The notes beneath the pieces are model-generated. The model had not been told where the DNA came from, made no database searches, and saw nothing but the letters and a program-made list of their open reading frames with translations. Made by a program: the position numbers and the translations under genes. 64,000 bases of DNA from Lachnospiraceae bacterium. GTDB taxonomy: Bacteria > Bacillota > Clostridia > Lachnospirales > Lachnospiraceae. The stretch is from NCBI GenBank assembly GCA_017427775.1, contig JAFRSD010000023.1:47565-111564 (forward strand). Direction: 5' to 3'. How positions within the stretch are numbered: the stretch's first letter is position 1; each line of letters begins with the position of its first letter. Of the stretch, positions 16,975-25,404 are shown in pieces.

Positions 16975-17727
16975 ATGGGAAAACTGACCGAAGAGCAAAT
17001 CAATGAACTGCAGCGCTACCATTACCGCCTCTATAAAGGAACACCGGAAAAACCTAGAAATATCCTTTTTCATCCGTTTTTAAGAGGAATTGGGATAAAT
17101 ATTGACTCGGGAACCGTATTCTATCAGGCACCGAACGGGGATTATCTGAACGATGTGGACGAAAAGGTTCTGTTTGCAATGGCAGAAACCTTCCTCGAGG
17201 CTGCGAGGATCCTTTTTGAGCACCGGGACAACGACCACCAGCAGGAAAGCCATTGGAACATAACATACGAACCGAAACCGAAGGAAGCAGACGAAGTGCT
17301 GGAAGAGCCGGAAGAGGATGAACCGACAGAAGAGTCTGACCCACGCGTGGGAGGAATCAAAACTGCTGCCATAGTTTCCGTATGCAGGGGCGCAATCCGC
17401 TTCAATCAGATGTCCGCTAAACTTGTGGAGGAGCTGTTTAATGAAGGAAACCAGCATGTCGTGATTTCAAAAGACAGCCAGGCGATCTACATTCGCTTTC
17501 AGAAGGATCCGTCAAAAGGTTCCATTCGCGTGCGGGAAGTAATCAGTGCGAGAACCGGTAAGAGGTCGTTCCTGGCCTCCAGAATGGATGTTGTGAAAAC
17601 CTATTTTGGCGAATGCGACAAAACGGAACAGTATGACGCGGAATTGCTGCCTGACAAGCGTACCGTGAGAGTGACACCGTATTACAAGCCCGTGTCGGAA
17701 CGGATCGTGAGAAGAGAAGAGAATTGA
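16975..17727 (+). CDS. Hypothetical protein, 250 aa
   Basis: A 250-residue soluble protein with GAAAGGAG before its ATG. An acidic stretch (about 98-122) separates two parts, and the second part (about 128-240) is basic and beta-rich. No family recognised. It ends the plus-strand operon before the terminator at 17805. Confidence 0.75.
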   Translation: MGKLTEEQINELQRYHYRLYKGTPEKPRNILFHPFLRGIGINIDSGTVFYQAPNGDYLNDVDEKVLFAMAETFLEAARILFEHRDNDHQQESHWNITYEPKPKEADEVLEEPEEDEPTEESDPRVGGIKTAAIVSVCRGAIRFNQMSAKLVEELFNEGNQHVVISKDSQAIYIRFQKDPSKGSIRVREVISARTGKRSFLASRMDVVKTYFGECDKTEQYDAELLPDKRTVRVTPYYKPVSERIVRREEN

Positions 17728-17804
17728 CGAAGACGCTTATCCATGTTATCATGGTTATGGGCAACAAAACAAAGAGGGAAACCTCCTTTGGATTGTGGGA
17801 AACG

Positions 17805-17830
17805 GGAGTTCGAAAAAAGAACTCCTTTTT
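17805..17830 (+). terminator. Intrinsic terminator
   Basis: GGAGTTC (17805-17811) pairs with GAACTCC (17819-17825), followed by TTTTTC. It closes the 15.5-17.7 kb operon. Confidence 0.8.
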
Positions 17831-17840
17831 CTTTTGAAAA

Positions 17841-17898
17841 AAACGAAAAGCCGCGCGCAGCCCCGGGTTGGGATGGACCCGGGATGCCACGAGCGGCT
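17841..17898 (-). terminator. Intrinsic terminator of the AP2 gene
   Basis: On the minus strand AGCCGC...GCGGCT (17849-17898) with an inner CCCGGGT/ACCCGGG stem is followed by a T-rich tail. It stops minus-strand transcription from the AP2-domain gene. Confidence 0.75.
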
Positions 17899-17943
17899 TC
17901 TCGCAATATAATGTGGGGGTAAAAATGAAAAACACTTGCAACG

Positions 17944-18495
17944 TCAGCCGGCGCTGTCTGCGTCGGATTTTTTCATGCTTCTTGTCGACAGACCTGCGGA
18001 AAGCTTAACCGCCTCCCGGTGCCGCCTCTGGAATTCAGCAAGCCACTCCGGGAAACCTTCGCCGAGGTGTTCTTCCGCCTGCAGTCTCGCCTGAACCGCC
18101 TCCTGATAAGTCGGATATAAGCCGATAGAATAGGTCTTACGGTTGTAATATATCTGCGCGATAAAGCCGTTATCCCGCCGCGAAATACCTCTCACAACCC
18201 TCTTGGCCGGTTCCGGGATCTCGCTCCCGTCGGAATCCTTTCGGGGAAGGTCGGCTATCTTCCGAAGCAGTGAAGCCTCCTTTTTGCGCTTCTCTTTAAA
18301 GGCATCATACCACGCTAAAAAGTGGTCTGTTCCTTTTTCCTTCATCGAGTTGGCTTCATCGCGGATCGCTATTGCCTCGGAAAGGTCACGATAGCATCCA
18401 AGTGAGAATGTTTTGCCGATAAGGTTCACATAGGCCATGTACCGTCCGAGTTCACGGTCCTTGATTTCGGTGATGCAGGTGTACTTAGTCTTCAT
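17944..18495 (-). CDS. Protein with two AP2-like DNA-binding domains
   Basis: A 183-residue protein with two copies of the AP2 pattern (a Gly-Xaa-aromatic-Xaa-Ala strand, then LG-aromatic and an EA helix): near residues 16-48 (GRYMAYVNLIGKTFSLGCY) and near 105-140 (GFIAQIYYNRKTYSIGLY). AP2 domains in bacteria occur in phage and mobile-element proteins and homing endonucleases; no nuclease domain is visible here. A linker rich in Lys and Arg joins the repeats. It is monocistronic, divergent from the SprT-like gene. Confidence 0.75.
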   Translation of the reverse strand: MKTKYTCITEIKDRELGRYMAYVNLIGKTFSLGCYRDLSEAIAIRDEANSMKEKGTDHFLAWYDAFKEKRKKEASLLRKIADLPRKDSDGSEIPEPAKRVVRGISRRDNGFIAQIYYNRKTYSIGLYPTYQEAVQARLQAEEHLGEGFPEWLAEFQRRHREAVKLSAGLSTRSMKKSDADSAG

Positions 18496-18502
18496 AGCCC
18501 GC

Positions 18503-18571
18503 CTATGGGTAACCGGCCCGCGCTTTTTTGAGCGCCCGGGGGGGTAAATTGGGTTTACTAATTCTCGCCAT
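18503..18571 (-). CDS. Possible 22-aa leader peptide upstream of the AP2 gene
   Basis: A frame of 22 codons (MARISKPNLPPRALKKARAG...) ends 8 bp before the AP2 gene start; AAGGATG lies upstream. A GCGCT/AGCGC hairpin falls within it. It might couple translation to the AP2 gene or be chance. Confidence 0.25.
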   Translation of the reverse strand: MARISKPNLPPRALKKARAGYP

Positions 18572-18642
18572 ACGATTCATCCTTATCTTAAATGGTGACG
18601 CTTATGCAGCAGCACCGCGAATTCTCATAAAAGCCATACAAT

Positions 18643-18671
18643 ATTTTAGCATACGCAAAATAAATTGTAAA
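18643..18671 (-). promoter_or_regulatory. Promoter of the AP2 gene
   Basis: Minus-strand TTTACA (18666-18671), 17-bp spacer, TAAAAT (18643-18648) with extended TGC. Confidence 0.65.
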
Positions 18672-18703
18672 GAAGGGAAAACCTTGACACACAATATTCA
18701 CAG

Positions 18704-18761
18704 TAGACTTTCCCTTCGCAGTCTGCTACAATGGAACAAAGAATTGAATGTTAACATTCAA
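18704..18761 (+). promoter_or_regulatory. Promoter and 18-bp palindrome ahead of the sprT-like gene
   Basis: TAGACT (18704-18709), 17-bp spacer, TACAAT (18727-18732) with extended TGC. The perfect palindrome TTGAATGTTAACATTCAA covers 18744-18761, just past the transcription start, where a repressor would block the polymerase. The same 18 bp occur at 26718-26735. Confidence 0.65.
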
Positions 18762-18786
18762 AAACGGTTCGTGGAAAGGAGCAAAA

Positions 18787-19494
18787 ATGGAAGAGGAAAA
18801 GAAGATGTCAACAAGACATCTGGACGAGATCGAGAGAAACGTCCGCGAGAACGTACTTTTTATCGCAAAGCTGTTCGGGCTGGACGTAACGAACATCATC
18901 GTGAACGTACAGCAGTTGCGCAGCGGCTACGGCAGGTTCGCCCCGATGGCATGGACCGTAAACAAGGAAGAGCGGGACGAACTCTGCATCAATCCGGAGC
19001 AGTTTTACATCTGCAACCCGGCGGAATGCATCGATACCATCCTGCACGAGCTTACGCACCTGTATTGTCACAGAAACGGCATAAAGGAATGCTCCCGGAA
19101 CGGATATTATCACAACAGGCGGTTCAGAGAAGTAGCCGAAACGGTGTTCAAGCTGAAATGCATCCGCGCAAGCAGCGGTTACAAGACCACCTCGAAAACC
19201 AACGAGGAGTATCTTCTCGGGATCAACAAAAAACTCCCCCACCCATTTGACGGCGCTTGGTACCGAAACCAGAAGCTGAAGAAAAAGGGCGAGGATGATG
19301 AAACGACAAGCACGCACAGCTTTAAGTACGCATGTCCGAACTGTAAGCAGTCTGTGAGAGGAACCAAGAAGAACATCCGGATCCTCTGCCTCGATTGCCG
19401 CGTTCCTTACAAATGGATTCCGAAGGAAAAGGCGAAAAGAACGGAAAGAAGCGGAGAGGAAACGCTTGAAACGGAATCTGACAGCGAAGGATGA
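18787..19494 (+). CDS. SprT-like metallopeptidase-fold protein with zinc ribbon
   Basis: A 235-residue protein. The zincin signature HELTHLYCH lies near residue 83 and a later HNRRF adds a His. A C-terminal zinc ribbon (CPNCKQ ... CLDCRV) spans about 178-205. SprT/Spartan-like proteins cut proteins on DNA, and plasmid and phage copies are common. AAAGGAG precedes the ATG at 18787; an in-frame ATG at 18748 inside the palindrome is unlikely. The gene has lost its terminator to the IS insertion at 19526. Confidence 0.85.
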   Translation: MEEEKKMSTRHLDEIERNVRENVLFIAKLFGLDVTNIIVNVQQLRSGYGRFAPMAWTVNKEERDELCINPEQFYICNPAECIDTILHELTHLYCHRNGIKECSRNGYYHNRRFREVAETVFKLKCIRASSGYKTTSKTNEEYLLGINKKLPHPFDGAWYRNQKLKKKGEDDETTSTHSFKYACPNCKQSVRGTKKNIRILCLDCRVPYKWIPKEKAKRTERSGEETLETESDSEG

Positions 19495-19571
19495 CTCCGG
19501 AGCACAAAAAAAGAAGGTTTTGCGGCAATGTCATTAAGATAACGACATTGAAATAACGAGAGTTTATGAAC

Positions 19572-19614
19572 ACGGGACGAAAGAGGTCATTTTCTTTCGT
19601 CCCGTTGCTTTTTT
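19572..19614 (+). terminator. Inward-facing terminator at the left end of the IS
   Basis: ACGGGACGAAAGA (19572-19584) pairs with TCTTTCGTCCCGT (19593-19605), followed by a T-run. It would stop plus-strand transcripts entering from the sprT-like gene. Confidence 0.8.
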
Positions 19615-19676
19615 ATGCACCATTAATAAGCAGAGGCAGTTCCTCTGCTCAAAAAATTTTACGCAATTCATCAAAT

Positions 19677-20993
19677 CTATGCTATCCTATAAAGGAAGCC
19701 TTGAAAGGTCTTTGCTGAAGGCGTCCGTTCCCTGTGTCGGTCCGGGCGTATGGGAATCAGATTTCTGGCAACGACCGCTTCCAACTCAGGTGGTGAGATG
19801 TCCCCTTGAAAGAATACTTTGCATACGCATGCCGAGACCGAAAAGTTGGCTTTGTAAGTGTATTTCCTTTGTTTCTTCTGAATGAACACGTGCGAGGTGA
19901 TCGTTTCAGCAAAGTTATACATGATCAGGTTTGCAAAGATTTCCTGGAGGATGTTCATCACCTTTTTTGAATGCAATCGCATAAGACCGACCGTATATTT
20001 CAAGTCCCGGAAAGAGGTTTCGATCCCCCATCGGCAGGAATACAATTCCTTCAATCGTTGGACAGGATACCGACCTTGCGGAAGGTTCGTCAGAACGGTC
20101 TCGTAGGAACCTTCCGCTATCGGAAACCTGACGATACGGAAATCCAGAGCATAAAAGTCCGCCGGATCATGACACCGGTTCCGAACCGGAAGGTAATCAA
20201 ATGTTGATGAAGCAGGTATAAACCTGTAATGATTTTTATCCTGAAACATGCTTTTCGTTTCGTTTGTCTGTTTCCGCGTCAGCTGGAGCGAGATACTGAC
20301 ATCGAAAGACTCCGAATCTGGAAGGATCAGTGATGATTTTATGCCGGTTCGGCCGTCTTTCACCCGAATCAAGTAGTACCAGCCTTTCTCCTGGATATGA
20401 GCCATGTCATTGTATGACTCGTAACCTCTGTCAGCAATAACGATCGCTTTAGCGATGTCTGATCTGTCAACCATGGAACAGAATGCCGTATGTTCATTCC
20501 GTTGCTTGCCCTTTTGTACAATCGCGTCAAGATAAATCTGTTGCCGAAGGTCATAGAGCGCGTTTACATGGAGCAGACTATACGGCTTTTGATCATTCGC
20601 TCCGGGATAATACGAGTCCGGATCTTTGGGATCCGCGAAAATCTGAACATCGGTTCCGTCTACGGCCAACAGATGAATGGGCTCGTTTGGAACAAACGAT
20701 AGTTCCGCTGAGAATGATCGAAAGATTTCTTCCAGAGCTTCCGGCTTGAGCTTTTCCCGTTGTTGTACAAATGCGGAAACACTCGCGGAATCCGGAGAAT
20801 AGTGGAACATCTTCAGGAGTTCTCTGGAAAGGCTGCCCCCGTCCATACCAATGATCCCTACGATCAGCCTTTCCAAAGGCAGTTTCCGATTTCTTGAGAA
20901 ATCCACGCCGGGACGGTTCGAATACTTCTCCGGGTTCGCCGTAACTCGGCGTATCTGTGTGAACAAAAGCTTTTTAATCTGTTGCGGTTTCAT
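19677..20993 (-). CDS. IS4-family DDE transposase
   Basis: A 438-residue transposase, apparently intact. It has the acidic residues in AVDGTD and ADRGYE and the IS4 hallmark Y-(2)-R-(3)-E-(6)-K in YSCRWGIETSFRDLK. AAGGAGG precedes the ATG at 20993. A 15-bp perfect hairpin (21037-21051 with 21068-21082) lies in the 5' leader, and could hide or expose the start in transcripts reading in from outside, as known for some other insertion sequences. Confidence 0.92.
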   Translation of the reverse strand: MKPQQIKKLLFTQIRRVTANPEKYSNRPGVDFSRNRKLPLERLIVGIIGMDGGSLSRELLKMFHYSPDSASVSAFVQQREKLKPEALEEIFRSFSAELSFVPNEPIHLLAVDGTDVQIFADPKDPDSYYPGANDQKPYSLLHVNALYDLRQQIYLDAIVQKGKQRNEHTAFCSMVDRSDIAKAIVIADRGYESYNDMAHIQEKGWYYLIRVKDGRTGIKSSLILPDSESFDVSISLQLTRKQTNETKSMFQDKNHYRFIPASSTFDYLPVRNRCHDPADFYALDFRIVRFPIAEGSYETVLTNLPQGRYPVQRLKELYSCRWGIETSFRDLKYTVGLMRLHSKKVMNILQEIFANLIMYNFAETITSHVFIQKKQRKYTYKANFSVSACVCKVFFQGDISPPELEAVVARNLIPIRPDRHRERTPSAKTFQGFLYRIA

Positions 20994-21036
20994 GTGCGCA
21001 CCTCCTTGCAATCGGAATTGATTTCCTAATTACAAG

Positions 21037-21082
21037 GGCCGCTTTCGCTACCTCATAAATCGATTCAGTAGCGAAAGCGGCC
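21037..21082. promoter_or_regulatory. Perfect 15-bp hairpin upstream of the transposase
   Basis: GGCCGCTTTCGCTAC (21037-21051) is fully complementary to 21068-21082 with a 16-base loop. It stands 44 bases upstream of the transposase start. Confidence 0.7.
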
Positions 21083-21121
21083 GCACATCCTGTACCGTTT
21101 GTCAACAGCTTTAAGCAAAAA

Positions 21122-21163
21122 AACCGAAAAAAGAGTTCCGTACCATCTCTGATACAGAACTCT
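21122..21163 (-). terminator. Inward-facing terminator at the right end of the IS
   Basis: On the minus strand AGAGTTC/GAACTCT (21132-21138 with 21157-21163) plus three inner pairs is followed by TTTTTTC. It would stop transcripts entering from the 81-aa gene. Confidence 0.75.
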
Positions 21164-21224
21164 AGATGCTGTCATCTTAACTTAATGACATTGGGTTTTG
21201 CGGCCTTCTTTTCATTTTGCGCGT

Positions 21225-21470
21225 TTAAAAAACTGACTTCCCATAACCTTGGCGCGACAAGCGTCTCTTTTTCCACCGCAACGAAAAATCACGCAGGGCA
21301 AGGTAGAAAAACCACAGGGACGATAGAAGCGTCAAATAGGCATAATAGATACTGAACGGACGCATCAGCCCGAACATAAAAAAGCAGTACATCACGAGGC
21401 TTAAGAGAAAACAAAAATAGCCGGCTATGATGTCAAGAATCGTCCGGCCGTTAATCCATTTCCGCTTCAT
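21225..21470 (-). CDS. Small membrane protein, 81 aa
   Basis: An 81-residue protein with two hydrophobic segments (about 12-36 and 40-60) and basic ends. AAGGAGG precedes the ATG. It lies 12 bp after the 235-aa gene in the same operon, and its original terminator is split by the IS. Confidence 0.7.
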   Translation of the reverse strand: MKRKWINGRTILDIIAGYFCFLLSLVMYCFFMFGLMRPFSIYYAYLTLLSSLWFFYLALRDFSLRWKKRRLSRQGYGKSVF

Positions 21471-21482
21471 ATATTTCCTCCT

Positions 21483-22190
21483 TTATACATCAGCATCCGA
21501 AGGCATATAGGTGTCCCAAGAGCTCCAGAAGGACGATTCATTGTCCTCAAACCCGTAAAACGTTCGGTAAATGCGGATCCCGTAGCGGATCAGCACCGTA
21601 GTAAGTGAAATCACGCGGGAATAATATGGCCAGGGCGTTCCCTGTGGAGGACTTAACTGTTTTAAGCACCGAAGGCAGCACCGTTTGTAATCCTCGGCAA
21701 CAGCGGCCACTCTTTCAGCCAACCTTTCCTTCCCGGAAATGTCCTTAATCATATCGACAAGACAGTGCGGAATTTCCGCAAAGTAAGTGGAGGCCGCGCA
21801 GCCGTAACGATATAAATGGTCAAGCGAGAAGGACATCGGGATACCCCACTCTCGTTCCGGAACCATTTCCTCATCATGATCGGTGACCAGATGGGCGCTG
21901 ACCAGGGAAACCCCGCCGTTGATGCAGCGGACAAAGTAGTCCCCAAGGTCACTCGGAAGAGCCGGAATCCCGTCCTTCATGGATGCTTCTTCGAATTTCG
22001 GGTGCTCCAACATGTAGTTCGCAAAATAGTTGCAGCTAAGCGCATAGGAATGCATCTCGTCACCGATTCCATATGGTTCGAAGGGATTGGAGCCGTCGCA
22101 CAGAAGACCGTACCGCTCGCCGACAACATTCAGCGCTTTAACGATCTCACGTTCCTCCGTGAGTGAGAAGGGAATCACTTTGTCGTTCAT
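21483..22190 (-). CDS. Hypothetical protein, 235 aa
   Basis: A 235-residue soluble protein, Tyr- and Cys-containing, mostly helical. GGAGG precedes the ATG at 22190. No family recognised. It lies between a secreted protein gene and a small membrane protein gene. Confidence 0.75.
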   Translation of the reverse strand: MNDKVIPFSLTEEREIVKALNVVGERYGLLCDGSNPFEPYGIGDEMHSYALSCNYFANYMLEHPKFEEASMKDGIPALPSDLGDYFVRCINGGVSLVSAHLVTDHDEEMVPEREWGIPMSFSLDHLYRYGCAASTYFAEIPHCLVDMIKDISGKERLAERVAAVAEDYKRCCLRCLKQLSPPQGTPWPYYSRVISLTTVLIRYGIRIYRTFYGFEDNESSFWSSWDTYMPSDADV

Positions 22191-22212
22191 AGGCACCTCC
22201 GTTCTTGAAAAA

Positions 22213-23457
22213 TCAAGGGCAACAGGTCCCGCAGGGGCTGTAGCCGTGGTTGATCAGCCAGTTTCTGGCATCGTCCCACGAAGCGAAACCGTTCTCGGTC
22301 GCGTAATTGGTATTCTCCTCATACATCCGTTTAACGTGACGGCAGTTCTTTTCATGGAACTTGTAGGTGTTGATATTGACCACGTAATACACGTATGCGT
22401 CTGTTTCGTAGGAATCCAGTCTGCCCGTATAATGCTTCGGCGCAGGAGTGGGCGTTGCGGTGCGGACGATGTTGGCGGGATTGGTGAAGTCATAAACGTC
22501 AACATTCTCCAAAAGATCTGCCGCCGCAATCAGATCCGTCGCCTTCAGCTTCATCGTGCTGCCGTCAGAGTCCTTCATGACAAGCGTATCCGGCACTCTT
22601 TGAATCTCAAAACGGTAAGAGAAGTTAACCTCTTCCGTATCGGTATATCCTTTCACGTTTATGCCGGAGTTCAGGTCTCCGCCGGTCAAAAGGAAACAGG
22701 CACCGAAGCTTTCAGAAGGTTTCTTGGTGTCATAATCGTAGAGATAAACCAACTTTTCATCGAAGTCAACGAAAACATATTCGTGAACGTCGCCCTCGTC
22801 ATTTACGTAGGTGAACCAGCCCTCCTTGCCTTCACGGGCCACGCTTAACGTGTTGGTCGTGTATTCGGGTATCGGCTCCGGCGTAGGAGTCGGAGTGAGG
22901 GTCGGTTCCGGAGTCGGGGTAGGTGTGGGCGTAGCGCTCGGTTCCTTCGTGGGCTCTAAAGTAGGTGTCGGGGTTTGCGTCGCAGCCGGTGACGGAGGAA
23001 AAGCATCCGTAGGCATGAGCGCCGAGGTTGGAGCCTCCGTAATCGCATCGGACGGAGTTGGAACATCAACGGACCTTGAAACGGAACTGTCCGGCATAAC
23101 GGAACAGTTGATGTACCAGCGGATTCCGCTTTTCTTTACTTTGGATGTCTTTACGGTCACCGTGTCCCCGACGGAAACGGATTCCGGCTTCGTGTCCAGA
23201 AGAAAATACAAATGTTTCCCGGCAATGAGCGTGTAGCCTTTTGAAGACTTTTCTTTGATTTCCGTAACAGAGAACGATACCGTGACATCTTTCAGGTCAT
23301 AGTTGTCCTCCAGGTCCTTCTCAAAGTCCTCCACGGAAGTATACTCCGTCTTGGTTGGCTTTTTCTTGTCCTCGTCATTGTCCGGCGTAATCCCGAGCAC
23401 CTGTAAAACAAGGGAGATCGCAAACAACACACCGAGTACGGTTAAAAACTTTTTCAT
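22213..23457 (-). CDS. Secreted or membrane-anchored Thr-Pro-linker protein with Cys/His tail
   Basis: A 414-residue protein with an N-terminal signal or anchor (about 1-22), a folded domain to about 130, a Thr-Pro-rich linker (about 135-205), a second domain, and a C-terminal module of about 55 residues with the spacing YKFHEKNCRHVKRM ... GYSPCGTCCP. That tail resembles the small metal-binding module found at the C-terminus of some Firmicute secreted nucleases, but no nuclease domain is visible here. The ATG at 23457 follows GAGGAG by 8 nt. Confidence 0.75.
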   Translation of the reverse strand: MKKFLTVLGVLFAISLVLQVLGITPDNDEDKKKPTKTEYTSVEDFEKDLEDNYDLKDVTVSFSVTEIKEKSSKGYTLIAGKHLYFLLDTKPESVSVGDTVTVKTSKVKKSGIRWYINCSVMPDSSVSRSVDVPTPSDAITEAPTSALMPTDAFPPSPAATQTPTPTLEPTKEPSATPTPTPTPEPTLTPTPTPEPIPEYTTNTLSVAREGKEGWFTYVNDEGDVHEYVFVDFDEKLVYLYDYDTKKPSESFGACFLLTGGDLNSGINVKGYTDTEEVNFSYRFEIQRVPDTLVMKDSDGSTMKLKATDLIAAADLLENVDVYDFTNPANIVRTATPTPAPKHYTGRLDSYETDAYVYYVVNINTYKFHEKNCRHVKRMYEENTNYATENGFASWDDARNWLINHGYSPCGTCCP

Positions 23458-23518
23458 CAGCATCACTCCTCACATCTGGGGTTAACAAACATCGGCAGGT
23501 AATTCATAACTGCTGACA

Positions 23519-23914
23519 TTACAAGTCTTCCGGACATGGCATATGGCCGATAAGGTCATAATAGACCTCGGAAAAAAGGTCGCTCACAAAGAAATAGGGA
23601 ACAGCGACGTCCTTGAGCATAACACGCTGGCGGATTTCCTGCGGCGGTATGCCGGTCTTCTTTTCCAAGATCTCCATCAGCTTCTCTATACCTGGCAAAT
23701 CATCAGGGTTTTCCAAAAACGCTTCCGGGTAATGCTCAAGAGCATACAACCCAACGATATACCGTAGCATCTGCTTCCGGTCGAAAGGACGGCAAGGAGA
23801 ACGAGGGTCGGCCAAAGAACGCTTCCGCGCTTCTTCAGCGTGCAGCTCACAGAGTTTATCTAACGCTCCCTCCAGCTCCAATGACAAAACCATGTTTTCC
23901 GGATTCGCAGCCAT
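23519..23914 (-). CDS. Hypothetical protein, 131 aa
   Basis: A 131-residue, mostly helical, acidic protein with GTGGAGG before the ATG at 23914. It is the first gene after the promoter at 23954-23982. No family recognised; the helical content and Arg/Lys-rich loop at 40-50 would suit a regulator, but this is a guess. Confidence 0.7.
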   Translation of the reverse strand: MAANPENMVLSLELEGALDKLCELHAEEARKRSLADPRSPCRPFDRKQMLRYIVGLYALEHYPEAFLENPDDLPGIEKLMEILEKKTGIPPQEIRQRVMLKDVAVPYFFVSDLFSEVYYDLIGHMPCPEDL

Positions 23915-24236
23915 ACACACCTCCACAAGAAATACGCTCTACTTAATAATATCAGTATAGCATAAAGGCGAGCGGCGGCCAATTCCAACACGGCATAAAT
24001 TAAGGCAGGACAGAGCTTTCCGCAACGCAAAGATATTTGCAAAAAAATGCGTCAGAGAGGCGTGGAGTACACGGAAAAAGAAAGGTGCGCCCCAAAATCA
24101 CGGGAGAGATAAATCCACGCGATGAAAGCGATCGCGGAAAAAGGTAAAGTGATTATGAAAAAAGAAACGATTACCGGCAAAATATGGGAGTAAGAAAGAT
24201 ACATAAGAGATATTCGGCAGATAAAGGAGATACGAA
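23915..24236. other. Intergenic region with one promoter
   Basis: Holds the minus-strand promoter at 23954-23982. The rest shows a short inverted repeat GCGTGGA (24060) / TCCACGC (24113) and the ribosome binding site of the 110-aa gene. I see no coding signal. Confidence 0.5.
23954..23982 (-). promoter_or_regulatory. Promoter of the 23.9-21.2 kb operon
   Basis: Minus-strand TATACT (23954-23959) with extended TGC; a weak TTGGCC (23977-23982) lies 17 bp upstream. Confidence 0.55.
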
Positions 24237-24569
24237 ATGAAACACATTACAGTCACCGTCAATACTGAGTCAGGAGACATTCCGGTAGAAGTGGACATAA
24301 CCGAAAAAGAATATAAAGCATTGGCTGCTGCCATCGAGGAAGATGAAAACTATGAGTCCGAATACGAGTTTGGCGAGAATCCGAAGCTGAAGAAAGTGTG
24401 TGCCAAAATTATGGAAGCTGCCCTCGATGCCGCCGCAGAGGGTGCGGAAGAGATTCCATTACCGGAACTCGGAAAGGTCGATTTCGATACCGCAAGGGCG
24501 CATATTGCTGCGAACTACAAGATATGGGCAGAGTATAGCGGGGTAGACTTGGACGAAGAAGAGAATTAG
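24237..24569 (+). CDS. Small acidic protein, 110 aa
   Basis: A 110-residue, strongly acidic protein with AAAGGAG before the ATG. It begins with a beta-strand pair (KHITVTVNTESGDIPVEVDI) and continues as helices rich in Ala and Glu. No family recognised; DNA mimicry is conceivable from the charge but is not shown. It stands alone on the plus strand between two repeats. Confidence 0.7.
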   Translation: MKHITVTVNTESGDIPVEVDITEKEYKALAAAIEEDENYESEYEFGENPKLKKVCAKIMEAALDAAAEGAEEIPLPELGKVDFDTARAHIAANYKIWAEYSGVDLDEEEN

Positions 24570-24584
24570 AACCTCCCGCCTCGT

Positions 24585-24794
24585 TCCACCGCCGCGTCCG
24601 CGGCGGTTTTTCTTTCCCAGACAATGCCGCCGGGGAACAGCAGGAGCGTCGGCATTGCCTCGTCCCACATCGAATTCGAGTCGACATCGACCGCCGTCGG
24701 AACGAATCGAGTCGGAATCGAATCGTCGTCCCACAAACGGCAGCGGGAGAGTAGTGGATAAAAGAAAGCCGCCGCCCGCGAGGGCGGCGGTGGA
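24585..24794. repeat. Dispersed repeat R2
   Basis: A 210-bp element with TCCACCGCCG/CGGCGGTGGA ends. Each end is itself a GC hairpin followed inward by a T-rich run (left on plus, right on minus strand), so transcription entering from either side should stop. The core has TCGA-rich words and TCGTCCCACAAA plus GAGAGTAG shared with R3. Confidence 0.85.
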
Positions 24795-24825
24795 CCTTAG
24801 AAGCGCCTCGTGCTTCATTATCACA

Positions 24826-25119
24826 TCATGCGTCTTCTTCACCTTCCACATCGTACATGTTCTGCACGTCCTTGTGCTTGCGATAATTGCACCACTCAAC
24901 ACAGAATACGAGCGCTGCTACTATCAAGGGAATTACAAGCATCCAAAAACCATCTGAGAAAATTCTTAAATGGTACTTCAGAATACAGACAACTAACACA
25001 GCGGTAAGTGCCACAAACGCACCTGCACAGGCTCCGGCGCTTAAAAGCTGCATCGATGCGAAGGGATCATTCCAATTCGCATATTGCTCTTTCAGGCCAG
25101 ACGTTTCACGCTCATTCAT
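24826..25119 (-). CDS. Small membrane protein, 97 aa
   Basis: A 97-residue protein with two hydrophobic segments (about 24-46 and 57-78) and an acidic C-terminus. GAGAGGA precedes the ATG. A TATAAT with extended TGT (minus strand, 25201-25206) may be its promoter. No family recognised. Confidence 0.65.
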   Translation of the reverse strand: MNERETSGLKEQYANWNDPFASMQLLSAGACAGAFVALTAVLVVCILKYHLRIFSDGFWMLVIPLIVAALVFCVEWCNYRKHKDVQNMYDVEGEEDA

Positions 25120-25404
25120 AAGATTATCCTCTCAATTCAATTTATCCGGAAGAGACTTTCGTCTCTGATTGCAGAAAGCGGCAATCTCTTCGCTCCGGCT
25201 ATTATAACATATTGAAAAAAGGAAAACATGACGTTTTGTGCAAAAAGAAAAATTTTCCTGTAAATATTAGTAAGCATATGGACTTATGACGGAGCACCAT
25301 CCGTCCATACAGCGTGGCTGACCCGGATCCGGTTCAAGCAACCATCAGATCTCGAAATCCTGTAATAACCGCTGCTGTCCGTTGTATTAGTTCCGATCGG
25401 GATC

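Larger units (their letters stand above)
19526..21193 (-). mobile_element. IS4-family insertion sequence
   Basis: A 1668-bp element bounded by inverted repeats beginning CAATGTCATTAAG (19526-19538 and its complement at 21181-21193; 16 of the first 17 positions match). It is flanked by a perfect 10-bp direct repeat GGTTTTGCGG (19516-19525 and 21194-21203), the target duplication. A plus-strand terminator near the left end (19572-19614) and a minus-strand one near the right end (21122-21163) face inward. Confidence 0.92.

Noticed and set aside
24098..24334. 78-codon minus-strand frame
   Set aside because: Overlaps the start and ribosome binding site of the 110-aa gene and lacks its own.
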